Notes under the pieces: model-generated
Databases searched by the model: none
What the model was told of the DNA's origin: nothing
The model's input: only the letters and a program-made list of their open reading frames with translations
Shown: positions 24,925-33,193 of the stretch, piece by piece
Layout: every line of letters starts with the position of its first letter
Numbering within the stretch: the stretch's first letter is position 1
From: Bacillota bacterium
GTDB taxonomy: Bacteria; Sysuimicrobiota; Sysuimicrobiia; Sysuimicrobiales; Segetimicrobiaceae
Assembly (NCBI GenBank): GCA_021324255.1
Contig: JAJPJL010000028.1
Span: forward strand, 1 to 36,145
Direction: 5' to 3'
Length of the DNA: 36,145 bases
Position numbers and translations under genes: made by a program

Positions 24925-25524
24925 ATAACGACGGAGCAGATCGTAGCATTTCTCCTGTTCGCCGTTGCCGCCGCCGGCACCCCCGGCCCGAGCAACACGA
25001 TGCTGGCCGCGGTGGGCTCGCAGGCAGGTCTCCTACGAGGCCTGCCCAGCCTGCTCGGCCAGGTGACCGGCATGGGGCTGATCATGTTCCTGGTGCCACT
25101 TGGGCTTGGGAGTCTCGTTCTCCACTATCCGCTGTTGCATTGGATGCTCAAGGGCGTCGGCGGCGCGTTCTTGCTTTGGCTCGCGTGGAAAATCGCGACG
25201 GCGTCCGGCCGGGCTGATTCGCAGGCCGACGGGAACCCGGTGGGGTTTCTCGGCGCCGCCGTCTTCCAATGGGGCAACCCGAAGGCATGGGTCATCGTGA
25301 GCGCGGCCGCGGGCACCTTTCTCAATACACAGACCGGTAGTGCGGTCGCGCAGGCGACCTCGCTCGCGGGCCTGTTCGTCCTCGCGGCGCTGCCGAGTTG
25401 CTTCCCGTGGCTCGCATTCGGCGCCGGCGTCCGGCGTGTCCTGAATGATCCTCGCCGACAGAGAATCTTCAATATCACCATGGGCACCCTGCTCGCACTG
25501 TCGATCGTGCTTGTCGTCCGGTAG
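24925..25524 (+). CDS. LysE/RhtB-family exporter, apparent ATA start
   Basis: A 199-residue amino-acid exporter. The family N-terminus TTEQIVAFLLFAVAAAGTPGPSNTM (given here in parts: TTEQIVAFLLFAV, then AGTPGPSNTM) is encoded upstream of the first ATG (25000). The only plausible start in frame is ATA at 24925, placed 5 nt after GGAGGT. The TPGP motif of the first membrane segment requires this extension. Further segments: GLIMFLVPLGLGSLVL, GGAFLLWLAWKI, QWGNPKAW (family motif) and LFVLAALPSCFPWLAFG. Divergent AraC regulator. It exports amino acids or analogues; the substrate is unknown. Confidence 0.85.
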   Translation: MTTEQIVAFLLFAVAAAGTPGPSNTMLAAVGSQAGLLRGLPSLLGQVTGMGLIMFLVPLGLGSLVLHYPLLHWMLKGVGGAFLLWLAWKIATASGRADSQADGNPVGFLGAAVFQWGNPKAWVIVSAAAGTFLNTQTGSAVAQATSLAGLFVLAALPSCFPWLAFGAGVRRVLNDPRRQRIFNITMGTLLALSIVLVVR

Positions 25525-25654
25525 CCGCGATGCCGCGGGATGAAATCGTCCTCCTGCCGGCGAGGTGGCGGAGCGCCACCGGGGGCCGCATGACGAGCGA
25601 TCCACCCGTCTTGGTTCAGCGGACTCGCATCGTGGCGGGACCAGGGAGGCAACG

Positions 25655-26362
25655 ATGGACGCTACGGGAGTGGCCTCGCTCTTCCGGGGCCTGACGACGG
25701 CTCACGTCGCGGATGCTTGTCTGCGCACCAAAGTAGACGTCCGCTGTGCGCCGTGTGATCTTCGCGCGCTGCGCCCATCCGACGTGGTTGTCGGCAGAGT
25801 GCGGCCGGCCCGGCACTATGGGAGCGTCGATATCTTTCTCGAAGCCCTGGAGGAGGGCTCGCCGGGCGAGGTTCTGGTTGTCGACAACGCCGGCCGGCGA
25901 GACGAAGCCTGCGTGGGGGACTTGATCGTCCTGGAGGCAAAACTCGCCGGCCTGGCAGGAATGGTCGTCTGGGGACTGCACCGGGACACGCAGGAACTCT
26001 TTGAGATCGGGCTTCCGGTGTTCAGCCTCGGCGAGTATCCTACCGGACCGCTCCGCCTCGACCCGCGGGACGCCCACGCATTGGCCTCGGCTCGCGTCGG
26101 TTCCTGGACTGTGGGAGCCGATGATGTGGCGATGGGTGATGCAGACGGGGTGGTGTTTTTGCCGGCGGCTCGGGCGGAAGAGATCGCAGAAGCCGCGCGC
26201 GCAATTCGAGATACGGAGCGCGCGCAGGCGGAGAAGATGCGCCACGGCACGTCGCTGCGCCGGCAGGTGCGCTTCTCCGATTTCCTCGCGCGGCGCGCCG
26301 CCGATCCCGCGTTGACCCTGCGCGAGCACCTGCGCCGGATCGGCGGTGCCATCGAAGAATAG
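25655..26362 (+). CDS. RraA-like / HMG-CHA aldolase-family protein
   Basis: A 235-residue member of the RraA/4-hydroxy-4-methyl-2-oxoglutarate aldolase family. The core DNAGRRDEACVGDLIVLEAKLAGLAGMVVWGLHRDT contains the conserved Gly-rich turn and the Arg and Asp that bind substrate and metal (listed here as NAGRRDEACVGD and GLHRDTQEL). ATG 25655 follows AGGGAGG. In this family aldolases split pyruvate from C4-hydroxy acids, while RraA itself inhibits RNase E; the C-terminal extension (about 165-235) is longer than in RraA and favours a metabolic role. The DinB-like gene follows by 10 nt. Confidence 0.87.
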   Translation: MDATGVASLFRGLTTAHVADACLRTKVDVRCAPCDLRALRPSDVVVGRVRPARHYGSVDIFLEALEEGSPGEVLVVDNAGRRDEACVGDLIVLEAKLAGLAGMVVWGLHRDTQELFEIGLPVFSLGEYPTGPLRLDPRDAHALASARVGSWTVGADDVAMGDADGVVFLPAARAEEIAEAARAIRDTERAQAEKMRHGTSLRRQVRFSDFLARRAADPALTLREHLRRIGGAIEE

Positions 26363-26372
26363 GAGCACCGAC

Positions 26373-26882
26373 ATGCTGACGTCGATTGCGGAGTTCGCGC
26401 GTTACTTCGAGGGAGTTCGCCGCCGGACGTGGGTGGCGGTGGACCATGTCACCCCGGAGATCCTGGAGTGGCGACCCTGGCCGCAAGCGCTCAGCTGCGG
26501 GGAGATCATTCGTCATCTTGCGGGCGCGGAGCGCTTCTTCGTCACCAAGGTCGCCGAGGATCGGTGGACCGACGCTCTCGATCCGGGACCGAGCCTCGAT
26601 CTCGCGGCGACGCGCGCGTTGCTCGCGGCCGCGCACGAAGAACAGGCGGCGCGTCTTCTCAGCGTCCCTGCCCGGCGGTTGCGCGAGCGTACGAAAGATC
26701 TCGCGGGCGGCGACGTTAGTGTCTGGCGCCTGCTCATGGCTATGGCGGAGCACGAGATCCATCACCGCAGCCAGCTCAACAGCCGGCTGTCGGCCGCAGG
26801 CATCGGCAGCCCACAGATCTTCGGCTACCGAATGGAAGAGGTGATCGCACGCACCCGCAGGGAGCCACCGGTGACGTCCTGA
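26373..26882 (+). CDS. DinB-family four-helix protein
   Basis: A 169-residue DinB/YfiT-like four-helix bundle. The metal-binding histidines are present: the first in EIIRHLAGAERFF, the other two in AEHEIHHRSQL. Such proteins are often thiol-S-transferases using bacillithiol or mycothiol, or are uncharacterised. AGGAG lies 7 nt before the ATG, and the gene is probably co-transcribed with the RraA-like gene. Function cannot be narrowed. Confidence 0.9.
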   Translation: MLTSIAEFARYFEGVRRRTWVAVDHVTPEILEWRPWPQALSCGEIIRHLAGAERFFVTKVAEDRWTDALDPGPSLDLAATRALLAAAHEEQAARLLSVPARRLRERTKDLAGGDVSVWRLLMAMAEHEIHHRSQLNSRLSAAGIGSPQIFGYRMEEVIARTRREPPVTS

Positions 26883-26930
26883 GGGTCTCGGTGCGGATGA
26901 GCGTCGCCGCGGCGATTACTTCATCTGTCC

Positions 26931-27262
26931 TTGGCTTTCCCGGACGTGCGGGATCCGCCGGCCGCGATGGCGAGCCGCGCAACGGACGGCGCCACGCGCC
27001 GGCCGTTCAACGTCAATCTGTTCGCCGGCGGGTACGAGCGCCCCGGACGTGTTGACCGGCGCCCATGCTTGACCTGCTCGCCGGCATCCATGCTACGCTG
27101 GAGCTACCTCCCCCGGCGCTGCCCGCGAGCCCGTCCGACCCGTTTCCGGAGCAGGTCGAGGCCGTGATGGAGTCGCCGACCGCCCATTTTCAGCTTCACC
27201 TTCGGCATCCCAGCCCCGATGTCATGAAGCGCCTCCGGTCAAGCGGCTGGTCGACGAGATGA
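26931..27262 (+). pseudogene. nitronate monooxygenase fragment, frameshifted
   Basis: One frame reads ATRRPFNVNLFAGGYERP, the RPFNVNLF motif of nitronate monooxygenases (2-nitropropane dioxygenase family). In another frame from 27065 it continues LLAGIHATLELPPPALPASP, DPFPEQVEAVMES and FQLHLRHPSPDVMKRLRSSG, again in family order (relatives have VFSFTFG here). It stops at 27262. The FMN-binding C-terminal half is missing. It is a truncated, frameshifted relic of about a third of the gene. Confidence 0.65.
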
Positions 27263-27277
27263 GTAACGCCCGTGGCT

Positions 27278-27295
27278 AACCTAAACCTAAACCTA
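27278..27295 (+). repeat. three tandem AACCTA units
   Basis: The hexamer AACCTA is repeated three times without error right after the nitronate monooxygenase relic. It resembles telomere-type or slippage repeats but is too short to mean more. Confidence 0.6.
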
Positions 27296-27434
27296 GGGGC
27301 GTAGCGTTTCCTGAGATCGGTGGTATCGATATCATTCTGAGCGATGTCGCATGCGGTCTCGCCCTGTTGGTGCCCAGAAGCGCTTCCTGGCTCGTTGTCC
27401 ACGCTGGCTGCGTGCGGTGAGTAGAAGAGCGTCA
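27296..27434. other. intergenic region without recognised content
   Basis: The AT content is higher than in the flanking genes. I see no conserved protein, hairpin with U-run or promoter here. It follows the relic and faces the end of the exporter gene on the minus strand. Confidence 0.4.
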
Positions 27435-28067
27435 TCACCGCGTGTCGTGACCCGCGAAGGCTGCGGTGGCGCCCAGCCCGACGTACACGGCGCCCCTCAC
27501 ATACCGTTCGCGCCGAGGAAATGCTGCGAGGCCCTGAAGCCAGTGTCCCGCCGCGCCGGCCAGCAGGACATAGGCGCCGTCAACGACCACCCCCAGCGCC
27601 ACGAACATAGTGCCGAGCAACCAGACCTGTGAGCCGATGCTGCCGCGAGCAGGATCCACGAATTGAGGCAGGAACGCGAAAAAGAAAAGCGCCATCTTGG
27701 GATTTGTGAGGTTGACGAGAAACCCTTGAATAAACAGCCGGCGGAAGCTCGCCCGGCCCGGTCGGGTCGCGCGCTGATCATCCGCTGACAAAAGGGCACG
27801 CACCCCCAAATAGATCAAATATGCCGCCCCCAGGTACTTTACGACGGTGAATGCAAGGACCGACGTCATCACCAATGCCGACAGCCCGAGTGTAGCTGCC
27901 GTTACGTGGGTTAGATCCCCGAGCTCGATGCCGAGCATTGACGCAAAACCCGCCTGCTTCCCCTGGGTCAGGCTGCGCGTCACGATGTAAATGGTGACCG
28001 GCCCGGGAATGGCGAGCAACACCGCCACCGTGATGAGAAAAGGCGTCACCGTAGACACTGGTGGCAC
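27435..28067 (-). CDS. LysE/RhtB-family exporter
   Basis: A 210-residue exporter with the family N-terminus TVTPFLITVAVLLAIPGPVTIYIVTRSLTQG, split by the PGP motif in the first membrane segment (LLAIPGPVTIYIV). Later motifs: GIELGDLTHV, KYLGAAYLIYLGVRAL and NLTNPKMALFFFAFLPQF, the typical NPKxxxFF segment. I chose GTG 28067, 7 nt after GGGAGG; the upstream ATG at 28136 adds a non-conserved stretch. It is not closely similar to the exporter at 24925. Substrate unknown, probably amino acids such as homoserine or threonine. Confidence 0.9.
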   Translation of the reverse strand: MPPVSTVTPFLITVAVLLAIPGPVTIYIVTRSLTQGKQAGFASMLGIELGDLTHVTAATLGLSALVMTSVLAFTVVKYLGAAYLIYLGVRALLSADDQRATRPGRASFRRLFIQGFLVNLTNPKMALFFFAFLPQFVDPARGSIGSQVWLLGTMFVALGVVVDGAYVLLAGAAGHWLQGLAAFPRRERYVRGAVYVGLGATAAFAGHDTR

Positions 28068-28421
28068 GGGCAAGCCTCCCTTCAACCAAGATGTGGATGT
28101 GATCGGCTCCGGGATCACGGAGTGGAAACATCTCAATGCCGCCTTCTCACGTTCGTGGTCTCAAGGAATTCTTACGTGCGTCGAGCAGCAGCAAACAGAT
28201 CGATTGTGCAAGCGAACGGGTATGGTCGAGGTCCGGAACTTAGTTTACTCGCCTCGGCCGTGCTGGTGGCTAATTCGGTCACGGCGCATAAGACGCCCTC
28301 AACGCCGCGGTCGTCTTGCGACGTACGTCTACCAGCGGCTCAATATCAGGCTCTCACGCTCTGTGCACAGTTCTCCGTGCCAAGCTCTTAAAACGTCAGT
28401 GCGCCTTTCAAGAATTGTGTT
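28068..28421. other. 354-nt intergenic region upstream of the LysE exporter
   Basis: It holds the exporter's upstream region on the minus strand and the end of the GNAT gene. A small dyad, CTCCG (28107-28111) and CGGAG (28118-28122), lies 40 nt before the exporter start and could be a regulator site. Otherwise I see no gene, RNA or clear promoter; all frames are broken or without family resemblance. Confidence 0.35.
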
Positions 28422-28907
28422 TCAGAGCTCGCGGTACATGATATGTAGGCTCACACGTCCCAGCGCCGGATGCATGAACGCGCCAGGAACCGTTCCAACC
28501 ACGGTGAAGCCGAGCCGTCTGTAGAGTTCCACGGCAGCTCGATTCGATTCAACCACCGCGTTGAACTGCATTCCTGCGTATCCGCGTTCCCGGGCCCAGT
28601 TCAACGCGAACTGACACAGTGCTGTGCCCACGCCTCGCCCCCGCGCATCGGACGCCACCATAAAACTCGCGGTCGACACATGTGAACCCGGCCCAGGCCG
28701 GTTTGGTCCCATCTGGGCCGTCCCCAGAACACGGTCACCCTCGACCGCCACAATCGTAAGCCCGGGTGGGACCTCAATCCAGATATCATGGGCCTGCGCG
28801 GCGCTCATCGATGGATCGTACGGAAATGTCTCCCCCGCGCGTACGATCTCTTGCACAATCGGCCATACGTTGGGCCAGTCAGTCTCAACAAACTCCCGGA
28901 TCCGCAT
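28422..28907 (-). CDS. GNAT-family N-acetyltransferase
   Basis: A 161-residue acetyltransferase. The acetyl-CoA loop VASDARGRGVGTALCQFAL carries the R-x-G-x-G/A motif, followed by GMQFNAVVESNRAAVELYRRLGF, the usual last motif with AVELYRRLGF. I chose ATG 28907 (MRIREF), after GAAGG; an ATG nine codons earlier (28934) is also possible, with a G-run upstream. The Tyr and Asn of the family are present. Substrate unknown; phosphinothricin or amino-group acetyltransferases are close by pattern. Confidence 0.9.
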   Translation of the reverse strand: MRIREFVETDWPNVWPIVQEIVRAGETFPYDPSMSAAQAHDIWIEVPPGLTIVAVEGDRVLGTAQMGPNRPGPGSHVSTASFMVASDARGRGVGTALCQFALNWARERGYAGMQFNAVVESNRAAVELYRRLGFTVVGTVPGAFMHPALGRVSLHIMYREL

Positions 28908-29181
28908 GGCGTTACCTTCGGTGAGCGGTGTCATGGCCCCCGAATCCTTGTCATTGAATAACGCTCATGCTGGATCCTTCTACTGAAAGCACGAACCACC
29001 AACAATCTGACGAGTCAGCTAGGTCGGCTCCTTAGCTTGGGCAGATTTCTAGCGTTCCCGACAGGTCCCATCTTCGGTTGGCACATGAGCCGCACCCAGC
29101 GGTCCGCCTAGTCTGGTCAAAGCCGCTCTCTCTTTCCAGTCGAAACCCGCGGAACCCGAGGTTCGGTCGCTCCGAAATGGC

Positions 29182-29213
29182 TTGACCTTGACCCTGGGTC
29201 AGGGTGCTAGCAT
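29182..29213 (+). promoter_or_regulatory. MerR-type long-spacer promoter with 21-bp palindrome
   Basis: TTGACC (29182-29187), a 20-nt spacer and TAGCAT (29208-29213). A 21-nt palindrome at 29185-29205 (ACC-T-TGACCC-T-GGGTCA-G-GGT) fills the spacer. Over-long spacers with a central dyad are the mark of MerR-activated promoters, and the MerR gene is second in the operon. Confidence 0.7.
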
Positions 29214-29314
29214 TTGTGCCCTAGACGTCTGTGACCGCCGCGCTCGCTGCGGGCGAAGGTCGCCACGAGCACCGAAGAAATCGGTCGCGACGAACACCGA
29301 AAGGGGATATTAGA

Positions 29315-30748
29315 GTGTCCCATGACACGCTGACCGATGTCGCAGCGCGCATACGCGAGCAGGCCATTGCCTATTGCGAGCCGAGCAAGGTCCCGGGCTA
29401 TCTCGCGGGCGTTTATCACGCTGGCGACCAGACCGTCGTGGTCCATGGGGTGGCGAATGTGGTCACGCGCGCGCCGATGTGCGAGGACACCGGATTCCTT
29501 TTCGGATCCGTCACGAAAGTCCTGACCGCGACTCTCGTTCTCCAACAGGTCGAGCGTGGTGTCGTTGATCTCGACGAACGCGTCATCACGTACTTGCCGG
29601 AGTTCACGCTCACGACGCCCGGGGCGGCGGAAGAGATCCGCGTCCGGCATCTTCTCACGCACACCAGTGGGATCGATGCGGACCTGTTCTTCCCGGATGC
29701 GGGGGGCCGTGCTGCTCTGCAGGTCTTCCTTGAGGAGCTCGGCAAGTTCTGTGGGGCACTTTTCAGGCCGAGTGAATACATTAGTTACTCGAATGCCGGA
29801 ATGATCGTCGCCGGACGCCTCCTCGAGGTCGCAACCGGCACATCGTATCACGACCTTCTTGAGCGGGAAGTGTACGCCCCGGTGGGCATGCAGGACTCGT
29901 GCACCTCGGTCGAGGAGGCCATCCTGCGGAGCACCGCCGTGGGCCACTTCCTCGATCCCGCCACCCAAGGCGCCCGGCGGACCGACATGTTTAAGCTGCC
30001 CGACTCCTATGCGCCCGCCGGAAGCACGCCGATCGGCACCATCCGCGATCTCCTGACCTTCGGGCGGCTCCATCTCGCTGACGGCGTCTCGCCCTCGGGG
30101 AAACGCGTCCTCTCGCGCGAGTCCACCGCACGCATGAAGTCGGTGGCGCACGATATGGGGACCCCGAACGTCCCACCCATCGGGCTCGGCTGGCCGCTCA
30201 TGCCAGTCGGGAAGACCACCGTGCTCGCCCATTCCGGGGCGTCGCCCGGCGGGGTGGCCCTGCTGGTGGTCGTGCCCGAGCACGACCTCGCGTTTGCCGC
30301 CTTTGGCAACGATCCGCGGGCGATGATGCTCCACGATCAGATCCTGCTGTCGCTCCTTCGGGAACACTTGAACGTCGAGGGTCCCGACTTCGTGGCGGAC
30401 CCGACCCTCGTCACGGATCTCGCCCCCTACGTGGGCACGTACCGCTCGAATCAGCTGCGCGTCAACGTTCGGCTCGTGGACGGCCAGCTCGAGGAGACGG
30501 TGACCTACGAACCGCAAGACGAGGTGCAGGAGCGAATCATGACCGAGTTTGCCGGCGGTACGTGGCCATTCCCCCCGCGGCGCTTCGTGCCTGTCGGGAA
30601 CAACCTGTTCGCCCCGACCGGGATGCCGGTCCAGACGTTCAGCGGCTATGGGCGCCAGTTTCTCGTCTCTTACCACGGTTTCATCGAAGGCCGCGCGACC
30701 TATCGCTGCGCGGGCGGTCGCATGACTCGACGGGAGCGTCTCGAATGA
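29315..30748 (+). CDS. serine beta-lactamase-like hydrolase
   Basis: A 477-residue enzyme of the class C beta-lactamase/esterase family (Beta-lactamase domain). Ser65-x-x-Lys68 (GSVTK), Tyr158-Ser-Asn160 (ISYSNAG) and HSG at 306-308 (AHSGASPGG) form the complete active site. The C-terminal 120 residues form a separate beta-rich domain as in many esterase EstB-like or peptidase relatives. It lacks a signal peptide, so it is cytoplasmic and not a classical resistance enzyme. GTG 29315 follows AAAGGGG; a GTG at 29231 gives an Arg-rich extension and is less likely. The MerR gene follows by 28 nt. Confidence 0.88.
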   Translation: MSHDTLTDVAARIREQAIAYCEPSKVPGYLAGVYHAGDQTVVVHGVANVVTRAPMCEDTGFLFGSVTKVLTATLVLQQVERGVVDLDERVITYLPEFTLTTPGAAEEIRVRHLLTHTSGIDADLFFPDAGGRAALQVFLEELGKFCGALFRPSEYISYSNAGMIVAGRLLEVATGTSYHDLLEREVYAPVGMQDSCTSVEEAILRSTAVGHFLDPATQGARRTDMFKLPDSYAPAGSTPIGTIRDLLTFGRLHLADGVSPSGKRVLSRESTARMKSVAHDMGTPNVPPIGLGWPLMPVGKTTVLAHSGASPGGVALLVVVPEHDLAFAAFGNDPRAMMLHDQILLSLLREHLNVEGPDFVADPTLVTDLAPYVGTYRSNQLRVNVRLVDGQLEETVTYEPQDEVQERIMTEFAGGTWPFPPRRFVPVGNNLFAPTGMPVQTFSGYGRQFLVSYHGFIEGRATYRCAGGRMTRRERLE

Positions 30749-30776
30749 GCGGCCGGGCGTCCACGGGGGCGGCGGG

Positions 30777-31523
30777 GTGAAGCAGCTGCTCACGATCGGC
30801 CAGCTCGCCGCCTACGCAGGCGTGACGGTCAAGGCTGTCCGCCACTACCACCGGCGCGGCCTGCTCGCGGAGCCGCCGCGCGACACGTCGGGCTACCGAC
30901 GGTACGGTGCCGAGCATGCCATTCAGCTGGTCAAGATCCGGACGCTCGCCGCGGCCGGCGTGCCGCTCGTCCGCGTCAAGGACCTGCTCGCCGCCAACCC
31001 CGATCGCTTCGCCGCGACGCTCGCGGAGATCGACCATCGCCTGCAGGAACGGGCCGAGGAGATCCGGCGCTCCCGCGAGCGGCTCGCCCAGCTTTGCGCC
31101 GGCGACCGGCTGTTTGTCTCCGCGGAGGTCGCCGACTTCCTCGACCGACTGTGCGAGCTCGGGGTGAGCCGGCGCACGGTGCAACTGGAGCGAAACATCT
31201 GGATCCTCGTGCAGGCGGTCTCGCCGCAGCAGGCAGCCAACTGGATCGCCGACAAGCGCGACGCGCTCGGCGATCCGGAGTTCCAGGCGCTCTATCTCGC
31301 GTTTGACGCGGCGTTCGATTGGTCCCCCGACGATCCGCGCCTCGCGGCTCTGGCCGAGCGCGCCCGGCGGTGGATGGTTGATCGGCCCGGCCGGTTGGAG
31401 GGCGGGGAACCGTCGGCCCCGGACCCGACGATCGCTCAGTTGGTCGCGGCGTGGGGCGGCGCGTCATCGCCGGCGTGGGACCGGCTCGCCCAGATCGCGA
31501 AGGAACGCATGGTGGGCCGCTAG
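30777..31523 (+). CDS. MerR-family transcriptional regulator
   Basis: A 248-residue regulator beginning at GTG 30777. The N-terminal winged helix LTIGQLAAYAGVTVKAVRHYHRRGLL followed by SGYRRYG and the dimerisation coiled coil (about residues 80-105, LQERAEEIRRSRERLAQL) are typical. The C-terminal domain (about 110-248) lacks Cys clusters, so it senses an organic ligand rather than a metal. It is downstream of the beta-lactamase-like gene and probably controls the shared promoter at 29182. Confidence 0.92.
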   Translation: MKQLLTIGQLAAYAGVTVKAVRHYHRRGLLAEPPRDTSGYRRYGAEHAIQLVKIRTLAAAGVPLVRVKDLLAANPDRFAATLAEIDHRLQERAEEIRRSRERLAQLCAGDRLFVSAEVADFLDRLCELGVSRRTVQLERNIWILVQAVSPQQAANWIADKRDALGDPEFQALYLAFDAAFDWSPDDPRLAALAERARRWMVDRPGRLEGGEPSAPDPTIAQLVAAWGGASSPAWDRLAQIAKERMVGR

Positions 31524-31567
31524 CCGTAGGTTTGGCCGATCACCCGTGACACATGACCTGGCGCAGG

Positions 31568-32077
31568 TCAATCGCTCGGTAGTGGCAGGCTCCGCAGTGG
31601 CACGGGAGAGGACTGTACGATCGACGTTGTGGTCTGCCCAAAGGCCAAGAACCTGTCGAGGGCTGATTCTAGGTGCGCTATGTCCGGGACGCACACTCGC
31701 AACAGAAAGCAGTCCTCCCCGGTGATACGGTGACACTCCACAACCTCGGGGGTCCGCTCCGCAAGTTCGGCGACCTTTGCCAGTTGGCCGGGTGCGGGTC
31801 GAATGCGCACGTACGCAGTCACGAGCAGGCCAAGCGCCTTCGGGGCAACTTCCATCCGATATCCAGCGATGACGCCTGCGTCCTCTAGGCGTCGGACGCG
31901 CTCCGTGACGGCTGGTCCCGACATCCGGACCCGCCGTGCGAGCGTGGCCATCGGCACGCGCGGGTCACGCTGCAGTTCGCGCAGCAGCCTGATATTGATC
32001 TGGTCGAGCAACGAGTTCTTGAATCGTAAGGTTCTCGTTGCGATTTTCTTATGTTTTTGAGGTGTTTTGCCGGACAT
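31568..32077 (-). CDS. Lrp/AsnC-family transcriptional regulator
   Basis: A 169-residue regulator. The HTH VPMATLARRVRMSGPAVTERVRRLEDAGVI (about 41-70) and RAM effector domain (80-150, with ECHRITGEDCFLLRVCVPD) are complete. It begins at ATG 32077, whose first base lies 6 nt after the -10 box TATAAT on the minus strand; there is no ribosome site, so the transcript is likely leaderless. It is divergent from the EamA exporter, which it may control in response to an amino acid. Confidence 0.92.
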   Translation of the reverse strand: MSGKTPQKHKKIATRTLRFKNSLLDQINIRLLRELQRDPRVPMATLARRVRMSGPAVTERVRRLEDAGVIAGYRMEVAPKALGLLVTAYVRIRPAPGQLAKVAELAERTPEVVECHRITGEDCFLLRVCVPDIAHLESALDRFLAFGQTTTSIVQSSPVPLRSLPLPSD

Positions 32078-32083
32078 GCCACA

Positions 32084-32092
32084 ATTATAGCA
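32084..32092 (-). promoter_or_regulatory. extended -10 promoter of the AsnC gene
   Basis: Minus strand TGC-TATAAT (TATAAT 32089-32084): an extended -10. No good -35 box is seen at the normal distance; TTGATG (32107-32102) is only 12 nt away. The start codon follows 6 nt later. Confidence 0.6.
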
Positions 32093-32127
32093 TGGACTTG
32101 CCATCAAGTACATGTGATTATATCAGC

Positions 32128-33189
32128 ATGGTTCACGACGCAACTGGTCTAGATCGGCTAGATTCAAGTCGTGCCTCAACAAGGCAGCCTGCAGCTGCTA
32201 GCGTCGCGCTCCTTTCGACAGGCGCGGGGCCGGTCGCTCGGCCGCGGCTGCTTGCCCTGCGGGCGGTTGGACAGCGGCTGCCGCCGCACACGTACTTCGT
32301 CGGTAGCGCGATCTTCCACTACCTCGGTCCGGCCTTCGCGGTGGAGCTCTTCGCCCGCGTCGATCCCCTGGGTGTTGCCTGGCTGCGCGTCGTCAGCGCC
32401 GCGGCCATCTTCGCAGTCTGGCGCAAGCCGTGGCGCCGGATCGCCGGGCTCGACCGGGAGACGCGGCGGCTGCTGCTCGGCCTCGGTGCCGTCTTCGCCG
32501 TTATGAACAGCTGCTTTTACATCGCGATCGCCCGGCTGCCGCTCGGCACCGTCGCCGCGATCGAGTTCCTGCCTGTGATCCTGCTCGCCGCGCTCGGCGT
32601 GCGCACGCTTCGCAACGGCGTCGCGCTCGCACTCGCCGTGCCCGGCGTCTATGTCCTCACCGACGTCCGGCTCGCCACTGAGCCGCTCGGGATCGTCTTC
32701 GCCTTCGCGAACGCTGCGCTGTTCGCACTCTACATCGTGCTCGCCCACCGCGTCTCGCGCAGCGCGGCCCTCAACCGGCTGGACGGGCTTGCCGGGGCGA
32801 TGCTGATCGCCGCGGCGGCGATCACGCCGATCGGTGGCTTCGGCGCTGCCAAAGCGATGCTGGATCCGGTCGCGATCGGTGCCGGCGTCGGCGTCGGTAT
32901 TACCTCCTCGGTCATCCCCTACGTGTGCGACCAGCTCGCGATGGCTCGACTCAAACGCGCCACCTACTCGCTGATGGTTTCGCTCTTACCCGCAACCGCC
33001 ACCGTGATCGGCATCCTCGTGCTCGCCCAGTTCCCCTCCTGGACCGAGCTGCTTGGTGTCGGGCTGATTGTCGCCGCGGTCGCCGTGCACTGCGACCACG
33101 CTGAACAGGATCGCCCACCCTCGACGATGAGCGACGCTGACGTGCGTCCGCACGCACATACCGCGCGACGGCCGAGGCTGGTCGACTAG
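32128..33189 (+). CDS. EamA/DMT-family exporter (RhtA-like)
   Basis: A roughly 353-residue drug/metabolite transporter with ten hydrophobic segments in two EamA halves, similar in plan to RhtA (threonine/homoserine exporter): FARVDPLGVAWLRVVSAAAIFA, MNSCFYIAIARLPLGTVAAIEF, then VIPYVCDQLAMARLKRATYSLMVSLLPATATVIG. The start is uncertain: ATG 32128 (MVHDATG) or ATG 32092 (MDLPSS); neither has a ribosome site. The stop is only 4 nt before the next ATG. AsnC divergent partner supports an amino-acid export role. Confidence 0.85.
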   Translation: MVHDATGLDRLDSSRASTRQPAAASVALLSTGAGPVARPRLLALRAVGQRLPPHTYFVGSAIFHYLGPAFAVELFARVDPLGVAWLRVVSAAAIFAVWRKPWRRIAGLDRETRRLLLGLGAVFAVMNSCFYIAIARLPLGTVAAIEFLPVILLAALGVRTLRNGVALALAVPGVYVLTDVRLATEPLGIVFAFANAALFALYIVLAHRVSRSAALNRLDGLAGAMLIAAAAITPIGGFGAAKAMLDPVAIGAGVGVGITSSVIPYVCDQLAMARLKRATYSLMVSLLPATATVIGILVLAQFPSWTELLGVGLIVAAVAVHCDHAEQDRPPSTMSDADVRPHAHTARRPRLVD

Positions 33190-33193
33190 TTTA

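Noticed and set aside
27278-27295. Telomere-like AACCTA repeat as a replicon end
   Set aside because: Only three units exist, inside ordinary sequence with genes on both sides.
29231-29314. GTG 29231 as start of the beta-lactamase-like protein
   Set aside because: The added segment is Arg-rich and unlike the family, and the GTG at 29315 has a better ribosome site.
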